A program made the translations under genes and the position numbers. Below the pieces are notes generated by a model. That model made no database searches. It worked only from the letters and a program-made list of their open reading frames with translations, and had not been told where the DNA came from. From Annona cherimola (lineage: Eukaryota > Streptophyta > Magnoliopsida > Magnoliales > Annonaceae), in NCBI GenBank assembly GCA_030490835.1, contig CM059972.1, positions 57,889,563-57,953,562 on the forward strand: DNA of 64,000 nucleotides, given 5' to 3'. Positions within the stretch are counted from its first letter, which is position 1, and each line of letters opens with the position of its first letter. Of this stretch, positions 45,317 through 57,904 are shown one piece after another.

Positions 45317-46540
45317 TGATAAGCTTCATATATATCTAATTAAAATGTTTGTATCGACGCAAGTATATGTGTCGTACAAGTAATAAAATATGATTTAAAT
45401 ATCATTCCCATGAGGACTAGGTTAAACTAATTAGTATTTCGAATCTCAATTGGCTTTAATGTGCAAAAAGTTTAGAGATTAATTGAATAGGAATTAAAGA
45501 TTAAACAAGAAATTAAATGAATCAAGAGCTAGTGGTTTGCATAGGAACGAGTTAGGATTTCCAAGATTAATTAAGATGGATAGGAAATTAGGAATTCTTG
45601 ACTTTAATCTATATCAATTTGGTTCCATTTAATTAGTTGTGTAGAGATTTACTAATCTAAGTTCATGAGTATTTACATACGCCTTGCAACGTGTGTAAAC
45701 CTAATCTCACTATACCCTATTGTTATATTCCCATGCAAACAAATATGGTGAGATTGTTTAGCTCATAACCTACTTAGATTACACAGGGTTAATAGGTATA
45801 TTCCTATCCATATTAATATTCAACCCTGCCATAGTTAAAAACCTATGTCATATATATAAATCTTATCCAAATTCTTCTTTTTCAAGCTTGAATATAGATA
45901 TTAAATCATTTTACAAGATAGCTATTAAACACTACATATATATATATATATATGTAAATCCACACAACACAAGTCTACAGCAACTAGATATTCGTATTTA
46001 AATAAAAAAGAACCAAACCAACATAATTTAAGAGTCGAATCATCTCAATCTCCCATCACTTGGAGTTTTAGCCCAAAAACATCAGATCTAATCCCATCAT
46101 ATCTATGAATATTTACAATCCAATAAAGGAGAAGAGGAAAAATAAGTAGAGATAGAGAAAGAGGAGACAAAACTTGTTGGTTTCCACCACACAGGCTAAT
46201 TCTTCCCCTTGAGGATCCGCTTACCTTGAGAATCTCTTTCTTTTTCTCTTCCTTCGCTGCTCCCCACGAGCTCTAGTTGCTCCCACTCAAGTGGAATTGG
46301 CGTCGAGGCACCAGGACGTTGGCACCGAAACACCAACTTTCTGGAGCTTTCTGCCTCCTTGAACTTTCCTGTAGCTTTTGGTATGGCGGTTGCTGGTGCC
46401 AAGGCTTCAAAAGTTTGCCGCTGGAGAGCCAGTTTACTTTCTAAACAAAGTTGAAACTCAACTTTCTTCAAGCATCCACTTGCCTATCCTTCCTGGAGCT
46501 TTTGATCTTAACTTTCATTACTCCTACAACAAAAATTAAA
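45317..46540 (-). mobile_element. Decayed family C LTR, partial
   Basis: TGATAAGCTTCATATAT and CGACGCAAGTATATGTGTCG then CATTCCCATGAGGA match 60270-60370 (TGACGAGCTGCGTATATG, ATTTACGCAAGTATATGTGC, CATTCCCACGAGGA). A weak trace of the later GGCGCC region appears as TTGGCGTCGAGGCACC near 46300. The right part does not align, so the right edge is uncertain. The frame at 46196-46471 is not a gene. Confidence 0.55.
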
Positions 46541-47292
46541 ACAAGTAATATTCTCCTATATGAATGAATGTAACTAAAATGCCCTAAATGATGTAAATAT
46601 GATGAAAATGTGCAAATTAAAAAAAAAAACTAGACAAAAAAGAATACAACTAATGCAAACTAATGCATTTTTCATGCAATTCTATGCATTGTTTCTCGAC
46701 TAGCCTTCAAAATGAGTGCAAAATGGGCATCGATGACTATACTTTTGTGGACTGGGGACTTAGGAAATTTAAATTGCCATGAAAATTGGGGGATTTATAG
46801 TTTATATATAAAACTATCAGAAAAATTTCATAGGAATTAGACTAGTTTAGTGGGTCAAATAGTGAGCTTAATTTCAGTTCGGATTTGACTTTCTTCCATG
46901 CATATTCAAGCAACCTTATTTTAGGCCAAGTTGCTTCTTTCTTTTGATGAATTTTGAAAAGCCGTCACTTTCCTTTGAAACTAGTTATATCCAACTTTTA
47001 ACCCCTTAAGTTTCATAAGTTTTGGACATCATTTACCTATTCAATCAAAATCATCAAAACTAGGTTGATCGGAGTATATCATTATGTAGCACTAGGGTTC
47101 TTTTAACATTTATCTCAAATGTTTTCCATATAAATCAATGCAAAAAGTTAAACAGCATCAATATATACATGTTTATCTATGTCTCTGCCCATTTATAAGA
47201 TTTGTAGGGAATTTTATATGCTCAAGTTCCTAAAATACCAAAACGCTACCCACATAGTGCAGTCTAGTTTTAGCAAGTTGGATCTATTTTTG
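46541..47292. other. Unassigned AT-rich DNA left of B2
   Basis: No gene or repeat end. It is continuous with 57718 onward once B2 and one TSD copy are removed, so it may be leader sequence of the Ty3 element whose gag begins near 57905. Confidence 0.35.
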
Positions 47293-47297
47293 ATTTG

Positions 47298-50192
47298 TGA
47301 TAAGTCTAAAAATTTTCATTTAATTTCATACTAAATTCACACCATTAAATATTAAAACATTAATTAAATGCAGGTTTTAAGTGGAATTTCATGAAAATCA
47401 TATTTTTGATAGAATCTTTAATTTCGCTATAAAATGGGTCATTTTGCAACATTCTTAAAAATATAAAATTATGACTCAAATCCCCTAGAAAATTTTAACG
47501 TTGAAATGTGTATTAGCTTATTAATATAATTTGGGCAAATTTATAAAATTAAGTAATTGGAAAAATCATACATATATAACTATAATTATATTTTAAAATA
47601 TGGGGAACAAAGTAAATTATTATATTTAGATAAAATAAATTAAAGGATTAAACTAAGATGATATATGACATTATTGAAATTATTTACCAAAGAATTAATA
47701 TTTAAATTCGTATTTACGTTGCATGAGTACAGGCGACCGTATGCCGCCGGAACACCATTTCTAGTGCTCCATCTTCCCCAAATTCGGCAGCCCTCTAGCT
47801 ACAGTGATGGCAGAAAACTCGCCTCTGCATCTACAATTTTCGGCCAAACCAAATCAAAGCACGGCAGCAGCAAGCTTAGTTTCAGCATCAACGAACAACA
47901 ATCTAGCCAACAGATTACAACATCGATCAAAATCTAGATTTTAGGCAGCCATGGCGCCTCTTTCTCCGAGTTCGTCTGAAGCATCAGCAACAAGTAGCAG
48001 CAGCTCTTTCACTTGCCTGATTTTCAGCAACTACAAATTCTATCCAGCTATCAAACGACCAACCTTTATTTCTCCATTGAGGCAGCCCCTGCATGTTCCA
48101 TCGATTCCCGCAGCCCCTTTTCAAACCTCCGAAAACAGGTAGCATTGTCTTCTCTTGCAATCAATTTCAGCAACCATGGAAAATTCTGAATTTGTCCGCA
48201 TGATCTAAGGAGCACCGATCCTCTGACCACGAGCCAACAGCTACCAAACCCATCCATGCAGCCACTGATTTTCCCCTTGTCAATCAAGGCAGATTCAAGA
48301 ACCAGTAGCGCCCTGTGCCGGCCCTTCTCAAACACCAGCGGCAGACAAGGATTCCGGCGAAGGAAGCAGCTGCAGCCTTTAATTTCAGCAATCGTCCGGT
48401 GGCACACCAACCCTTTCTCAAATCTCTTCCCCAAATCGATCGTCACCGCCCCTACTTCCCCCTTTGAACAGCCGGCCATCACAACAAGCAACTAAGAGCT
48501 GCTCCCAATTTTCTGATCGCAGGCATCTCAGCAGCAAAGCATCAAGCACCGACAGCAATAAGTGCCTCGGAAAAGCCTCTATTCTCTACTCCAACAGCTC
48601 TGGTCCGCTTCCACAATGCAGCACCAAAATCCCCATCGCCGCCAAGCCCTCGATCACGCCCTGAACTCTTGGCCAACCAGCTACAAATCGCCATAGACGC
48701 ATCAAGGCAGATGAACCAAGCCTCAATTAAATTAGCCGGCCATGGTACCCATCTTGCCCGAATTTTTCTGAAGTAGCCATCTCCAGTTTTCGGCATCACC
48801 GAGCCACGAAAGCAAATTTTGCCAGCATTCAACCCATCCACCCAAATTCCTCCAAATCCGGTAGTGCATTTCATCATCGTCCATCATCCTCTGAACTCTC
48901 AAACAGGCAACTTGCAACTCGCCACCGACCAAAAATCCAAAGCAGCGGCCTCTGCAAGCCAATCTCATCAAGGCCGGAATCCCACATTGGATTCCATGTT
49001 GGAGGGAGGGTCCCCCACACATCTATAAAAGCATGGATCCCAATCATATACACCCGGGTGCATTCAGCTTCAATGCACCCGGGTGCACTACACCCATTTT
49101 TTTTATTTTTTTTTGAAATTTTTTTTACACAATGGTTAATCTAGGTTTATTTAACATATGTCTCAATTTTTACTATTTTTGGAGACTTTTAGATATTTTT
49201 TTAAGATTTTTAAAAATCAGTGGCATTTTCGGTAATTTTAAATTACGGAAAATGCCACTGATTTTTAAAAATCTAAAAAAAATATCTAAAAATCTCCAAA
49301 AATAGTAAAAATTGACACATGTTAAACAAACCTATATTAATAGATTCATGAAAAAAATTTCGAAAAAAAATAAAAAAAATGGGTGTAGTACACCCGGGTG
49401 CATTGAAGCTGAATGCACCCGGGTGTATATGATTGGGATCCTAAAAGCATGGGCCCTTCACACATCCCAAAAAAAGACACAACCAATCCTCTCCATTGGG
49501 TGGGACCCATCTTGTGGGACCCCTAGCAAGGAGGTGGGGTCAAGCAATAAAATTCCTATAAAGTGGAGATTTGCTCTTCATATTTGGGTGATGTAAATTT
49601 TATTTTGTTGCTTTATGGTTTGTAGTGCTTCGTACTTGTTACTTTTTAATTTGTAGTTTTAATTCTTAGATTAGATTTACTGCTTTATTTTTTGCTTTGT
49701 AATTTTTAGATTAAATTCAACGTAATTCTCTATCCGGCTTTAATAGTTGAATTTTACAACTTTTATTACTTTCTTAGAATAGCTTTAATTAAGTTGTTAG
49801 TTAATTATAATTTTTTTTATTTTAGCTTCTTGTCTCACTTTCTTTCCAACTCTTCTAATCTTTTCTCTCGTTTCTTTCTCTCTCTAATTTATTCTCTTTT
49901 CTCTTTTCTTCTCTCTCTAACCTCTCTTTCTCTCTCCTCTTTCTTCTCTCTCTAATTTCTTCTCCTTTCTCTCTAATTTCTCTCTTTTTCTCTAATTTCT
50001 TTTTCTCTCTTCTCTATATCCTCTCTTTCTCTTTAAAATAATTCAAAACTACATCGTCTCTCTGTGGATTCGACCCAACTCACCATTATTCTACACTATC
50101 ACCTGCATAGTGGTAGCTTTAATGTGTTTCGATTAATTTTAATTAAACTGGTGATCACAATGCTCTTAGCGACAAGCACTTGGTACGCATCA
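47298..50192 (+). repeat. B2 5' LTR (with MITE insertion)
   Basis: 2895 bp, TGATAAGTC...TACGCATCA. It exceeds the 3' LTR by 427 bp, of which 416 are the MITE plus its 9-bp TSD. A CT-rich tract at 49850-50035 lies near the LTR 3' end and an AATAAA is at 49546-49551. The stretch 47951-48142 is identical to 55886-56077. Confidence 0.88.
49035..49441. mobile_element. Foldback Mutator-like MITE, 9-bp TSD TAAAAGCAT
   Basis: 407 bp, ends GGATCCCAATCATATACACC / complement, flanked by TAAAAGCAT at 49026-49034 and 49442-49450. The empty site is preserved in the 3' LTR (near 56960), which proves insertion into the 5' LTR after B2 arrived. Inside each arm a second inverted unit, CACCCGGGTGCATT, lies near the end. 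The core AATCAGTGGCATTTTCGG and complement is shared with 37351-37717. Confidence 0.95.
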
Positions 50193-50198
50193 AATTTT

Positions 50199-50216
50199 TG
50201 GCGCCGTCGCCGGGGA
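50199..50216 (+). other. B2 primer binding site, tRNA-Asp type
   Basis: TGGCGCCGTCGCCGGGGA, one mismatch from the exact tRNA-Asp complement carried by B1, six bases after the LTR. Confidence 0.88.
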
Positions 50217-50675
50217 GGCGTATTGAGGTTTGAATTGTTTTATTAGTTGCTTTAAATTTCCTTTACTTACTTTCAATAGTATAATCTTTACTGCTTTATT
50301 TATCTGCTTTCTTTACTTAATGCACTTGAACTTTAGATTACCAATGTTGATCATTTCCCAATTTTAATTAGTGACCATTTATTGAGTAGACCTTTGGTCT
50401 AATTAAATTTCTATTTCACAACTGGAGGTTGGTGTCTAGGCTAGAGGTTTAAAGGCAAATGCCTCAGTATATCTGTGGTTATTTAATTAGGACCTTGTGA
50501 ATACAAGGAGAGCCTCCCACAATCCCACCTCTTACCTGGCTGACCAAAGGAAGTGTTATAGAATTTAATTGCACCTTAGTTATTCTCATTAAATGAATTA
50601 CTAATTGAAAAAAACAAATAAAATAATAATAATAATAATAATAATTAAATTTTTTAAAAAATTAAAATTTAAAGA

Positions 50676-53600
50676 ATGGACATGAATTTTATTGATCAGC
50701 AGTTAGGTAAGTTAGAAGAATTAAACCAAAAGCTTAATGATTTACTTGCCTATCAAAACTCAAACAGTTCATTCTTAAATACATCGATCCTTTTCAAACA
50801 ACACATACTAATGAGACTCAATTTTTACCATATCAAGAACAAGTTCAAAATTTTTATAAATTCCCTACACCTGATTACAATTCATTTTCACATACATATA
50901 ACTCAAAATGGATGAGTTGTCCTAATACTTCTTGGACAGATCAACAAATGCAACCCTACCCTCCATATCTACAAACCCAATGGCCACCTGAGCAAAGTTA
51001 ATTTTCAAATTATCAATGTCAATCTAATCATTATGAAAATGCATATGAGCCATCTGCATATCCTGAAGAAAAATTTTCATCACCTCAACCTACTAACCAA
51101 TCTTCTCATCAAACTTATAATTATAATGAGAAAATTGAAGAACTAAAAAAAATTTCTCGATGGCTTTCAAACTATAGAAAATAAATTTTCAGACTAGCTA
51201 AGTCGAGTTGAACACTATAAAATTATGTATTTGCACTCGAATCCCCCACAAGAGGACTTTTCAAAATTTTCATCAGATCAAGTAGATTATCAACAATCTC
51301 TTCACTTGGATAACATGGAGGAAGGATTCGAAAAATTAGATCAACAAATTCTTTCTGACCAACAATCATTTTCTAATACGACAGATCATGTAGATCAAGT
51401 AATAATAGCCATGAAGAAGAGAGGAGAAGAGGAATTTTATATTAACCAAATTGATAATCTAATTGATTATTCGAATTTTCAAATTCAATTAGATTCAATA
51501 CCATTAGAAAATCTATATTTTGAAAATGGAATAGTAGACTTAGCATTTCCAAATGCTTTAGAAGATGAATCCCTTAACAAACAAAAGCTAGGTCAAAAGA
51601 CAGACAATTTGAAAATAAATGATGAATATATTAATACATTATGTGTTGAGTGTTGGAAATATGTGGAAAATAAGCCAAGTCTATGTTTTGATGATTAACA
51701 AATCAATTTGAGTAAGTTTTGGTTACTAACATGTTTGTGGAAATGACTTAAGGTTATAAATTTGAAGAATATGAAACATGGCAAGTCAAGTCGATTTCCA
51801 AGTCGACTCAGGCTTCAACTTAGGCCAAGTCGATCCCCAAGTCGACTCCAGCATCGACTTCGAAACGTCATTTCCTTCCAGAGTTGAAATCGAGAACAAG
51901 AACTACCAAAGTCGCATCCCAAGTTGACTCCGCTTGCGACTTGAGGTGAAGTCGCAGACCAAGTCGACTTCAGTCGCGACTTGGAGGCATCATTTCTGTC
52001 CAGAGTTGAAATCAAGGAGCAGAGCTGCCGAAGTCGGAGACGAAGTCGACTCGCATGCGACTTGGGTGAAGTCGCAGACCAAGTCGACTTCAGTATCGAC
52101 TTCAGTTGAACAGGGCAGAAACTTCAGAAGCCAAATCGGGGATTAGATCGATTTCAAGGTAGAACTTGAGTCAAGTTGAAGATCAAGTCGACTTCGATGT
52201 TCGACTTGGAACATATGAAGACTAATCCAAGTCCAAAGAAAGTAAGATGCATGAATTCAACTATTCTAATAAAAAAATATTGGACTTGTTCATGAATATA
52301 AAAGATTCAAGAATCAAGGACTCAAGGTTTGCAAATCATGGAGCTAAAGGACATCAAGCTAGAATGATAACACAGTGGTCCAAAGAGATATAAATCAAGG
52401 AAGAAACAACCAAACATGAAGAAACTCAAGCAAGCAAAGCATTCCAAAGATTTCAAGTTCGTCAAGCAAGTTGTCGAGGTGAAGTCGCACCCGAAGTCGA
52501 CTCCACCCGCGACTTAGGTCAAGTCGAGGACCAAGTCGACCCAGACTGGAACTTGAAGGAGTTGCGAACAGGCGAAGTCGCACCCGAAGTCGACTCCATC
52601 TGCGACTTGGGCGAAGTCGCACCCGAAGTCGACTCCACCTGCGACTTGGGTCGCAACGATCGGAAAATTTTCGAACGTTGGAGCATTAAATGGGCGCCAC
52701 CTACTTCCAAACGTTCGGATTCCCTCCACAATTATAAAAGGCAATCAATATGAATGAGGAGGGTAGCTGAGAATTCATTAAGTGTGCATAACTCTTATCT
52801 TCAAGAGCATTAAGTGATCAAGCCAACATTGAGAAGAAGAACTCTGCTTCAAACTGCCAAGAGCTGCTTGCTGAATCTCTAAGCCTACACTACAAGTTCT
52901 TCTCTGCGCCAAATCTGCGTCTACACAACAGTAACGTGTAGAAACTTTCTTTTGTTATTTCTTGTTGTATTGAACTTGATTTAGTTTGGGTAACTAAGAT
53001 CAACTGTAAGCAAAGTAGTGTGTGATTGGAGTGGAACTCGTCACCTACTTGTGCTGTGGTTGTATATGCCCCCTAGAGTTAAAATCTAGAAGAGAGCGGA
53101 GGCTCTGGTTGTATATGCCCCCTAGAGCTAGAATCTAGAAGAGAGTGGAGACTCTAGTTGTATTCGCGGAATACATAGTGGAACCCAAGTCACAAGGGGT
53201 GTGAGCTTGGAAGAGTGGAGTAGGGAGGTTGCCCGAACCACTATAAAATCTTGTGCGTTCATTTTTGTTTCTGCTCTTTACATTATTGCTCTCATTTTGT
53301 TTCTTCATAAAGGGGACTAGATTAATCCGGGATAAAGTTTCTGTTTAAGTTGTAAATTTTTAAATACCCAATTCACCCCTCCCCTTTTGGGTAATTGCCA
53401 TTAACTCGGGACCAACATTGAGGAACCTAATGAATCAACTATCACTCCAATAAATCATTTTGACTATCAAACTCAACCAGACCTATCATTACGAGAAAAT
53501 CTATTATCTGAGAATTGGATAATAATTACAACATTATGTAGTGATGGTTTCTCATATCATAAACTTAATGAGAATTCCTCTCTTCATAATCAAGAAAATA

Positions 53601-54154
53601 TTATAGAAAAATTGATTAATGATAGATTTGAAGGAGAAAAAGATCAAGAAAATACTAAGAAGATTGATAATAATTATGTTAGGTTTCAAATGGATGACGG
53701 AGATCATAGCCAAATTAATGATGAGGTGAGAAATAAAGAATTTATTGAGGATAAGTTGGGGGGAGATGAAAATGAAATTATTAATGAAAATTTTAAGAAG
53801 TACATACCTTTTATTTCAAGTACTTTTAAGGATGAGCTCATTAGCATAGAAGAATTAATGAAAAAGGAAGAGATAATTCAAATGTTTGAACAGGTTCAAA
53901 TTAAAATTTCACTCTTTGATGTTATTCAGTATATTCCAAATTATAGTCAATTTCTCCAAGAGCGTTGTGTTCAAACGGAATCCTGTTTAACCCAAAATAA
54001 AATCATGATCTTGTTCGATAACAGTTCAACAACTTTGAATAATTTAGATCAAATTGAAGAATGTTTCATATTGGACGTCATTGATAACTCATTAATTTTT
54101 ACAACTCTTGAGAATGAATATATGAAAATAATAAATAATTTAAATAGTATTTAA
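50676..54154 (+). pseudogene. B2 internal ORF, disrupted homologue of the B1 ORF
   Basis: It starts at ATG 50676 with MDMNFIDQQLGKLEELNQK as in B1. A frameshift after residue ~45 and stops between 50815 and 51224 break it. It is open again 51225-51650, cut by the family A LTR at 51651, and resumes in frame at 53423 (after the duplicated TTGAG) to the stop at 54152-54154. The C-terminal part keeps MFEQVQIKISLFDVIQYIP, the Athila/Tat pre-protease-like block, and has a 13-residue stretch missing from B1. Clearly inactive here. The reading-frame conservation on both sides of the lesions shows the ancestor was coding. Confidence 0.75.
51651..53417 (+). mobile_element. Family A solo LTR in the B2 ORF, perfect TSD TTGAG
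   Basis: 1767 bp, TGTTGGAAAT...GGGACCAACA, flanked by TTGAG at 51646-51650 and 53418-53422. GTCGAC arrays at 51789-52215 and 52480-52660, two CTAGAG...TCTAGAAGAG blocks (53070-53150), CTATAAAATC at 53241-53250. Removing it and one TSD rejoins the B2 frame exactly. Confidence 0.95.
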
Positions 54155-54737
54155 AATTTTAACAAAGCAGGAATTGGATAACATGAATTATTACGTCTGG
54201 CTGAAGATGTAAAACTTAGCGCTGGTTGGGAGGCAACCTAACATCTGTATATATATCACTTTTTCGTTAGTTTGTTTTTCTTTTTGTAGGTGAAAGTTGC
54301 AACAATTTAATCAGAACATTCACCCCAGGTTGTCTCTTTCCCTGCTATCTTATTTTCATAAATTTATATTTTGTGCATGTTTATTAAAGATAGCTATATT
54401 TAAGTTGGGGGTCTGGTTTGCTTAACTTGACTTTTAAAAAAAAATTATAAAAAAATATATAATTAAATTTTTTTTAAAAAAAAATATATATAATATTTTT
54501 TATAAAAAAACATAGAGATAAATCAAAGTGCATTTGCTATGCTTGGTAGTAAGTGAAGAAGAAAACTGTAATTAGTTATATTTGTAAAATATTTTCATGG
54601 TGTTTTTTAAAATTCTTTAGCACTGATTGCACTTACACGCCAATGAACTTTGCGGGCATCACGATAACATAATTTTTTTTTCTTTTATCCAAGTAAGTAA
54701 TATTTAATATCATTTCAATTGATAGTTTTTAATAAAA

Positions 54738-54890
54738 AAATCCCTAGATACCCTGAAATACGGTGAGGGGAGAAAAAAAAAGAAAATCCCTAGATACCCT
54801 GAAATACGATGAGGGGAAAATAAAAAAAAAAAAGAGAAAAAGAAAAAGAAAAAGAGGAAAATCCCAGATATCCTGAAATATGGTGAGGGG
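54738..54890 (+). repeat. Three copies of the B-element hairpin-like motif
   Basis: TCCCTAGATACCCTGAAATA followed by CGGTGAGGGG at 54741-54770, variants at 54787-54816 and 54862-54890, separated by A/G-rich spacers. Potential pairing: CCCT with AGGG and ACC with GGT around a TGAAATA loop. Also found in B1 (2 copies) and at 63297-63327. Role unknown. Confidence 0.7.
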
Positions 54891-55230
54891 AAGAAAAGAA
54901 ATGAAGATAAAATTTAAAATAGATATATATATATTAACTGTCACTATCATAATTTTGATATGAACGTTGCTTAGCTTGGATGAGCTGAAAATAATTTATC
55001 TAATGCCCATTTATTCATTAGTACACATATACACGTGCTATATACTCTTTTATGCATCATGAGATATTTTTACTCATATTTACTGAAGAAATTTACTTCT
55101 AAAGCTTACTATCATTATTAGCAGTGCACCTAGATTTTTATAAAAATTAGTAGTACACCTTAATAAAAAAAAGAATAAAAAAAGAAATTATATATTAAAC
55201 TATTTCCATTGCTAAGGGACTAGAAATGTT

Positions 55231-55244
55231 TAAGTTGGGGGGTG
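55231..55244 (+). other. B2 polypurine tract
   Basis: TAAGTTGGGGGGTG directly before the TG of the 3' LTR. Confidence 0.85.
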
Positions 55245-57712
55245 TGATAAGTCTAAAAATTTTCATTTAATTTCATATTAAATTCACACCATTAAATATT
55301 GTAACATTAATTAAATGCAGATTTTAAGTGGAATTTCATGAAAATCATATTTTTGATAGAATCTTTAATTTCGCTATAAAATGGGTCATTTTGCAACATT
55401 CTTAAAAATATGAAATTATGACTCAAATCCCCTAGTTGAAATGTATATTAGCTTATTAATATAATTTGGGCAAATTTATAAAATTATGTAATTGGAAAAA
55501 TCATACATATATAACTATAATTATATTTTAAAATATGGGGAACAAAGTAAATTATTATATTTAGATAAAATAAATTAAAGGATTAAACTAAGATGATATA
55601 TGACATTATTGAAATTATTTACCAAAGAATTAATATTTAAATTCGTATTTTCGCTGCATGAGTACAGGCGACCGTATGCCGCCGGAACACCATTTCTAGT
55701 GCTCCATCTTCCCCAAATTCGGTAGCCCTCCAGCTACGGCGATGGCAGAAAACCTACCTCTGCATCTTCAATTTTCGGCCAAACCAAATCAAAGCACGGC
55801 AGCAGCAAACTTAGTTTCAGCATCAACGAACAACAATCTAGCCAACAGATTACAACATCGATCAAAATCTAAATTTTAGGCAGCCATGGCGCCTCTTTCT
55901 CCGAGTTCGTCTGAAGCATCAGCAACAAGTAGCAGCAGCTCTTTCACTTGCCTGATTTTCAGCAACTACAAATTCTATCCAGCTATCAAACGACCAACCT
56001 TTATTTCTCCATTGAGGCAGCCCCTGCATGTTCCATCGATTCCCGCAGCCCCTTTTCAAACCTCCGAAAACAGGTAGCATTGTCTTCTCTTGCAATCAAT
56101 TTCAGCAACCATGGAAAATTCTGAATTTGTCCGCATGATCTAAGGAGCACCGATCCTCTGACCACGAGCCAACAGCTACCAAACCCATCCATGCAGCCAC
56201 TGATTTTCCCCTTGTCAATCAAGGCAGATTCAAGAACCAGTAGCGCCCTGTGCCGGCCCTTCTCAAACACCAGCGGCAGACAAGGATTCCGGCGAAGGAA
56301 GCAGCTGCGGCCTTTAATTTCAGCAATCGTCCGGTGGCACACCAACCCTTTCTCAAATCTCTTCCCTAAATCGATCGTCATCGCCCCTATTTCCCCCTTT
56401 GAACAGCCGGCCATCATAATAAGCAGCTAAGAGCTGCTCCCAATTTTCTGATCGCAAGCATCTCAGCAGTAAAGCATCGAGCACCGACAGCAATTAGCGC
56501 CTCGGAAAAGCCTTTCTTCTCTGCTCCAATAGCTCTGGTCCGCTTCCACAAGGCAGCACCAAAATCCCTGTCGCCGCCAAGCCCTCGATCACGCCCTCGA
56601 CTCCTGGCCAACCAGCTACAAATCGCCATAGCCGCATCAAGGCAGATGAACCAAGCCTCAATTAAATCAGCCGGCCATGGTGCCCATCTTGCTCGAATTT
56701 TTCTGAAGTAGCCATCTCTTGTTTTCAGCATCACCGAGCCACGAAAGCAAATTTTGCCAGCATTCAACCCATCCACCAAAATTCCTCCAAATCCGGCAGT
56801 GCATTTCATCATCGTCCATCATCCTCTGAACTCTCAAACAGGCAACTTGCAACTCGCCACCGACCAAAAATCCAAAGCAGCGACCTTTGCAGGCCAACCC
56901 AGCAAGGCCGGAATCCCACATCGAATTCCATGTTGGAGGAAGGGTCCGTCACACATCCATAAAAGCATGGGCCCTCCTCACATCCCAAAAAAAGACACAA
57001 CCAATCCTCTCTATTAGGTGGGACCCATCTTGTGGGACCCCTAGCAAGGAGGTGGGGCCAAGCAATAAAATTCCCATAAAGTGGAGATTTGCTCTTCATA
57101 TTTGGGTGATGTAAATTTTATTTTATTGCTTTATGGTTTGTAGTGCTTCGTAGTTGTTACTTTTTAATTTGTAGTTTTAATTCTTAGATTAGATTTATTG
57201 CTTTATTTTCTGCTTTGTATTTTTTAGATTAAATTCAATGTAATTCTCTATCCGGCTATAATAGTTGAATTTTATAACTTTTATTGCTTTCTTAGAATAG
57301 CTTTAATTAAGTTGTTAATTAATTATAATTTCTTTTATTTTAGCTTCTTGTCTCACTTTCTTTCCAACTCTTCTAATCTTTTCTCTCATTTCTTTTTCTC
57401 TCTAATTTCTTCTCTTTTCTCTTTTCTTCTCTCTCTAACCTCTCTTTCTCTCTCCTCTTTCTTCTCTCTCTAATTTCTTATCCTTTCTCTCTAATTTCTT
57501 TCTCTTTTTCTCTAATTTCTTTCTCTCTCTTCTCTATACCCTCTCTTTCTCTTTAAAACAATTCAAAACTACATCGTCTCTCTGTGGATTCGACCCGACT
57601 CACCGTTATTCTACACTATCACCTGCATAGTGGTAGCTTTAATGTGTTTCGCTTAATTTTAATTAAACTGGTGATCACAGTGCTCTTAGCGACAAGCACT
57701 TGGTACACATCA
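55245..57712 (+). repeat. B2 3' LTR
   Basis: 2468 bp, TGATAAGTC...TACACATCA. It retains the uninterrupted MITE target near 56960. AATAAA at 57064-57069, CT-rich tract 57355-57555. The 10-bp AAATTTTAAC stretch of the 5' LTR is deleted near 55435. Confidence 0.88.
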
Positions 57713-57904
57713 ATTTGCTTCTTGAATGTAATTTAGTAATCTATTGATTCGAGTTTATTCTTGGATCATTATACTGTATGAATGTAAATTTTCATGCAAT
57801 TTGATAATCGTTTGATGGATCATTCACATCATTAAAAAAAGGTACTTGAAACTGAAATTTTTATTCCAACAAGGACTGTTGAAATTAACCCTAACCATGA
57901 ATGA

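Larger units (their letters stand above)
47298..57712 (+). mobile_element. Non-autonomous LTR retrotransposon B2 (Athila/Tat-related), full length, with nested insertions
   Basis: 10415 bp, flanked by perfect TSD ATTTG (47293-47297 and 57713-57717). Order: 5' LTR 47298-50192, primer site 50199-50216, disrupted ORF 50676-54154, three copies of the CCCTAGATACC...GGTGAGGGG motif, polypurine tract, 3' LTR 55245-57712. Later insertions: a foldback MITE in the 5' LTR and a family A solo LTR in the ORF. No pol genes. It shares ends, primer site, ORF and 3' region with B1, but the U3 differs and lacks the HSP101 fragment. Confidence 0.9.

Noticed and set aside
47951..49028. Several Ser/Pro-rich frames in B2 LTRs (also 55886-57017)
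   Set aside because: LTR sequence, duplicated by the LTR pair; no family similarity on either strand.
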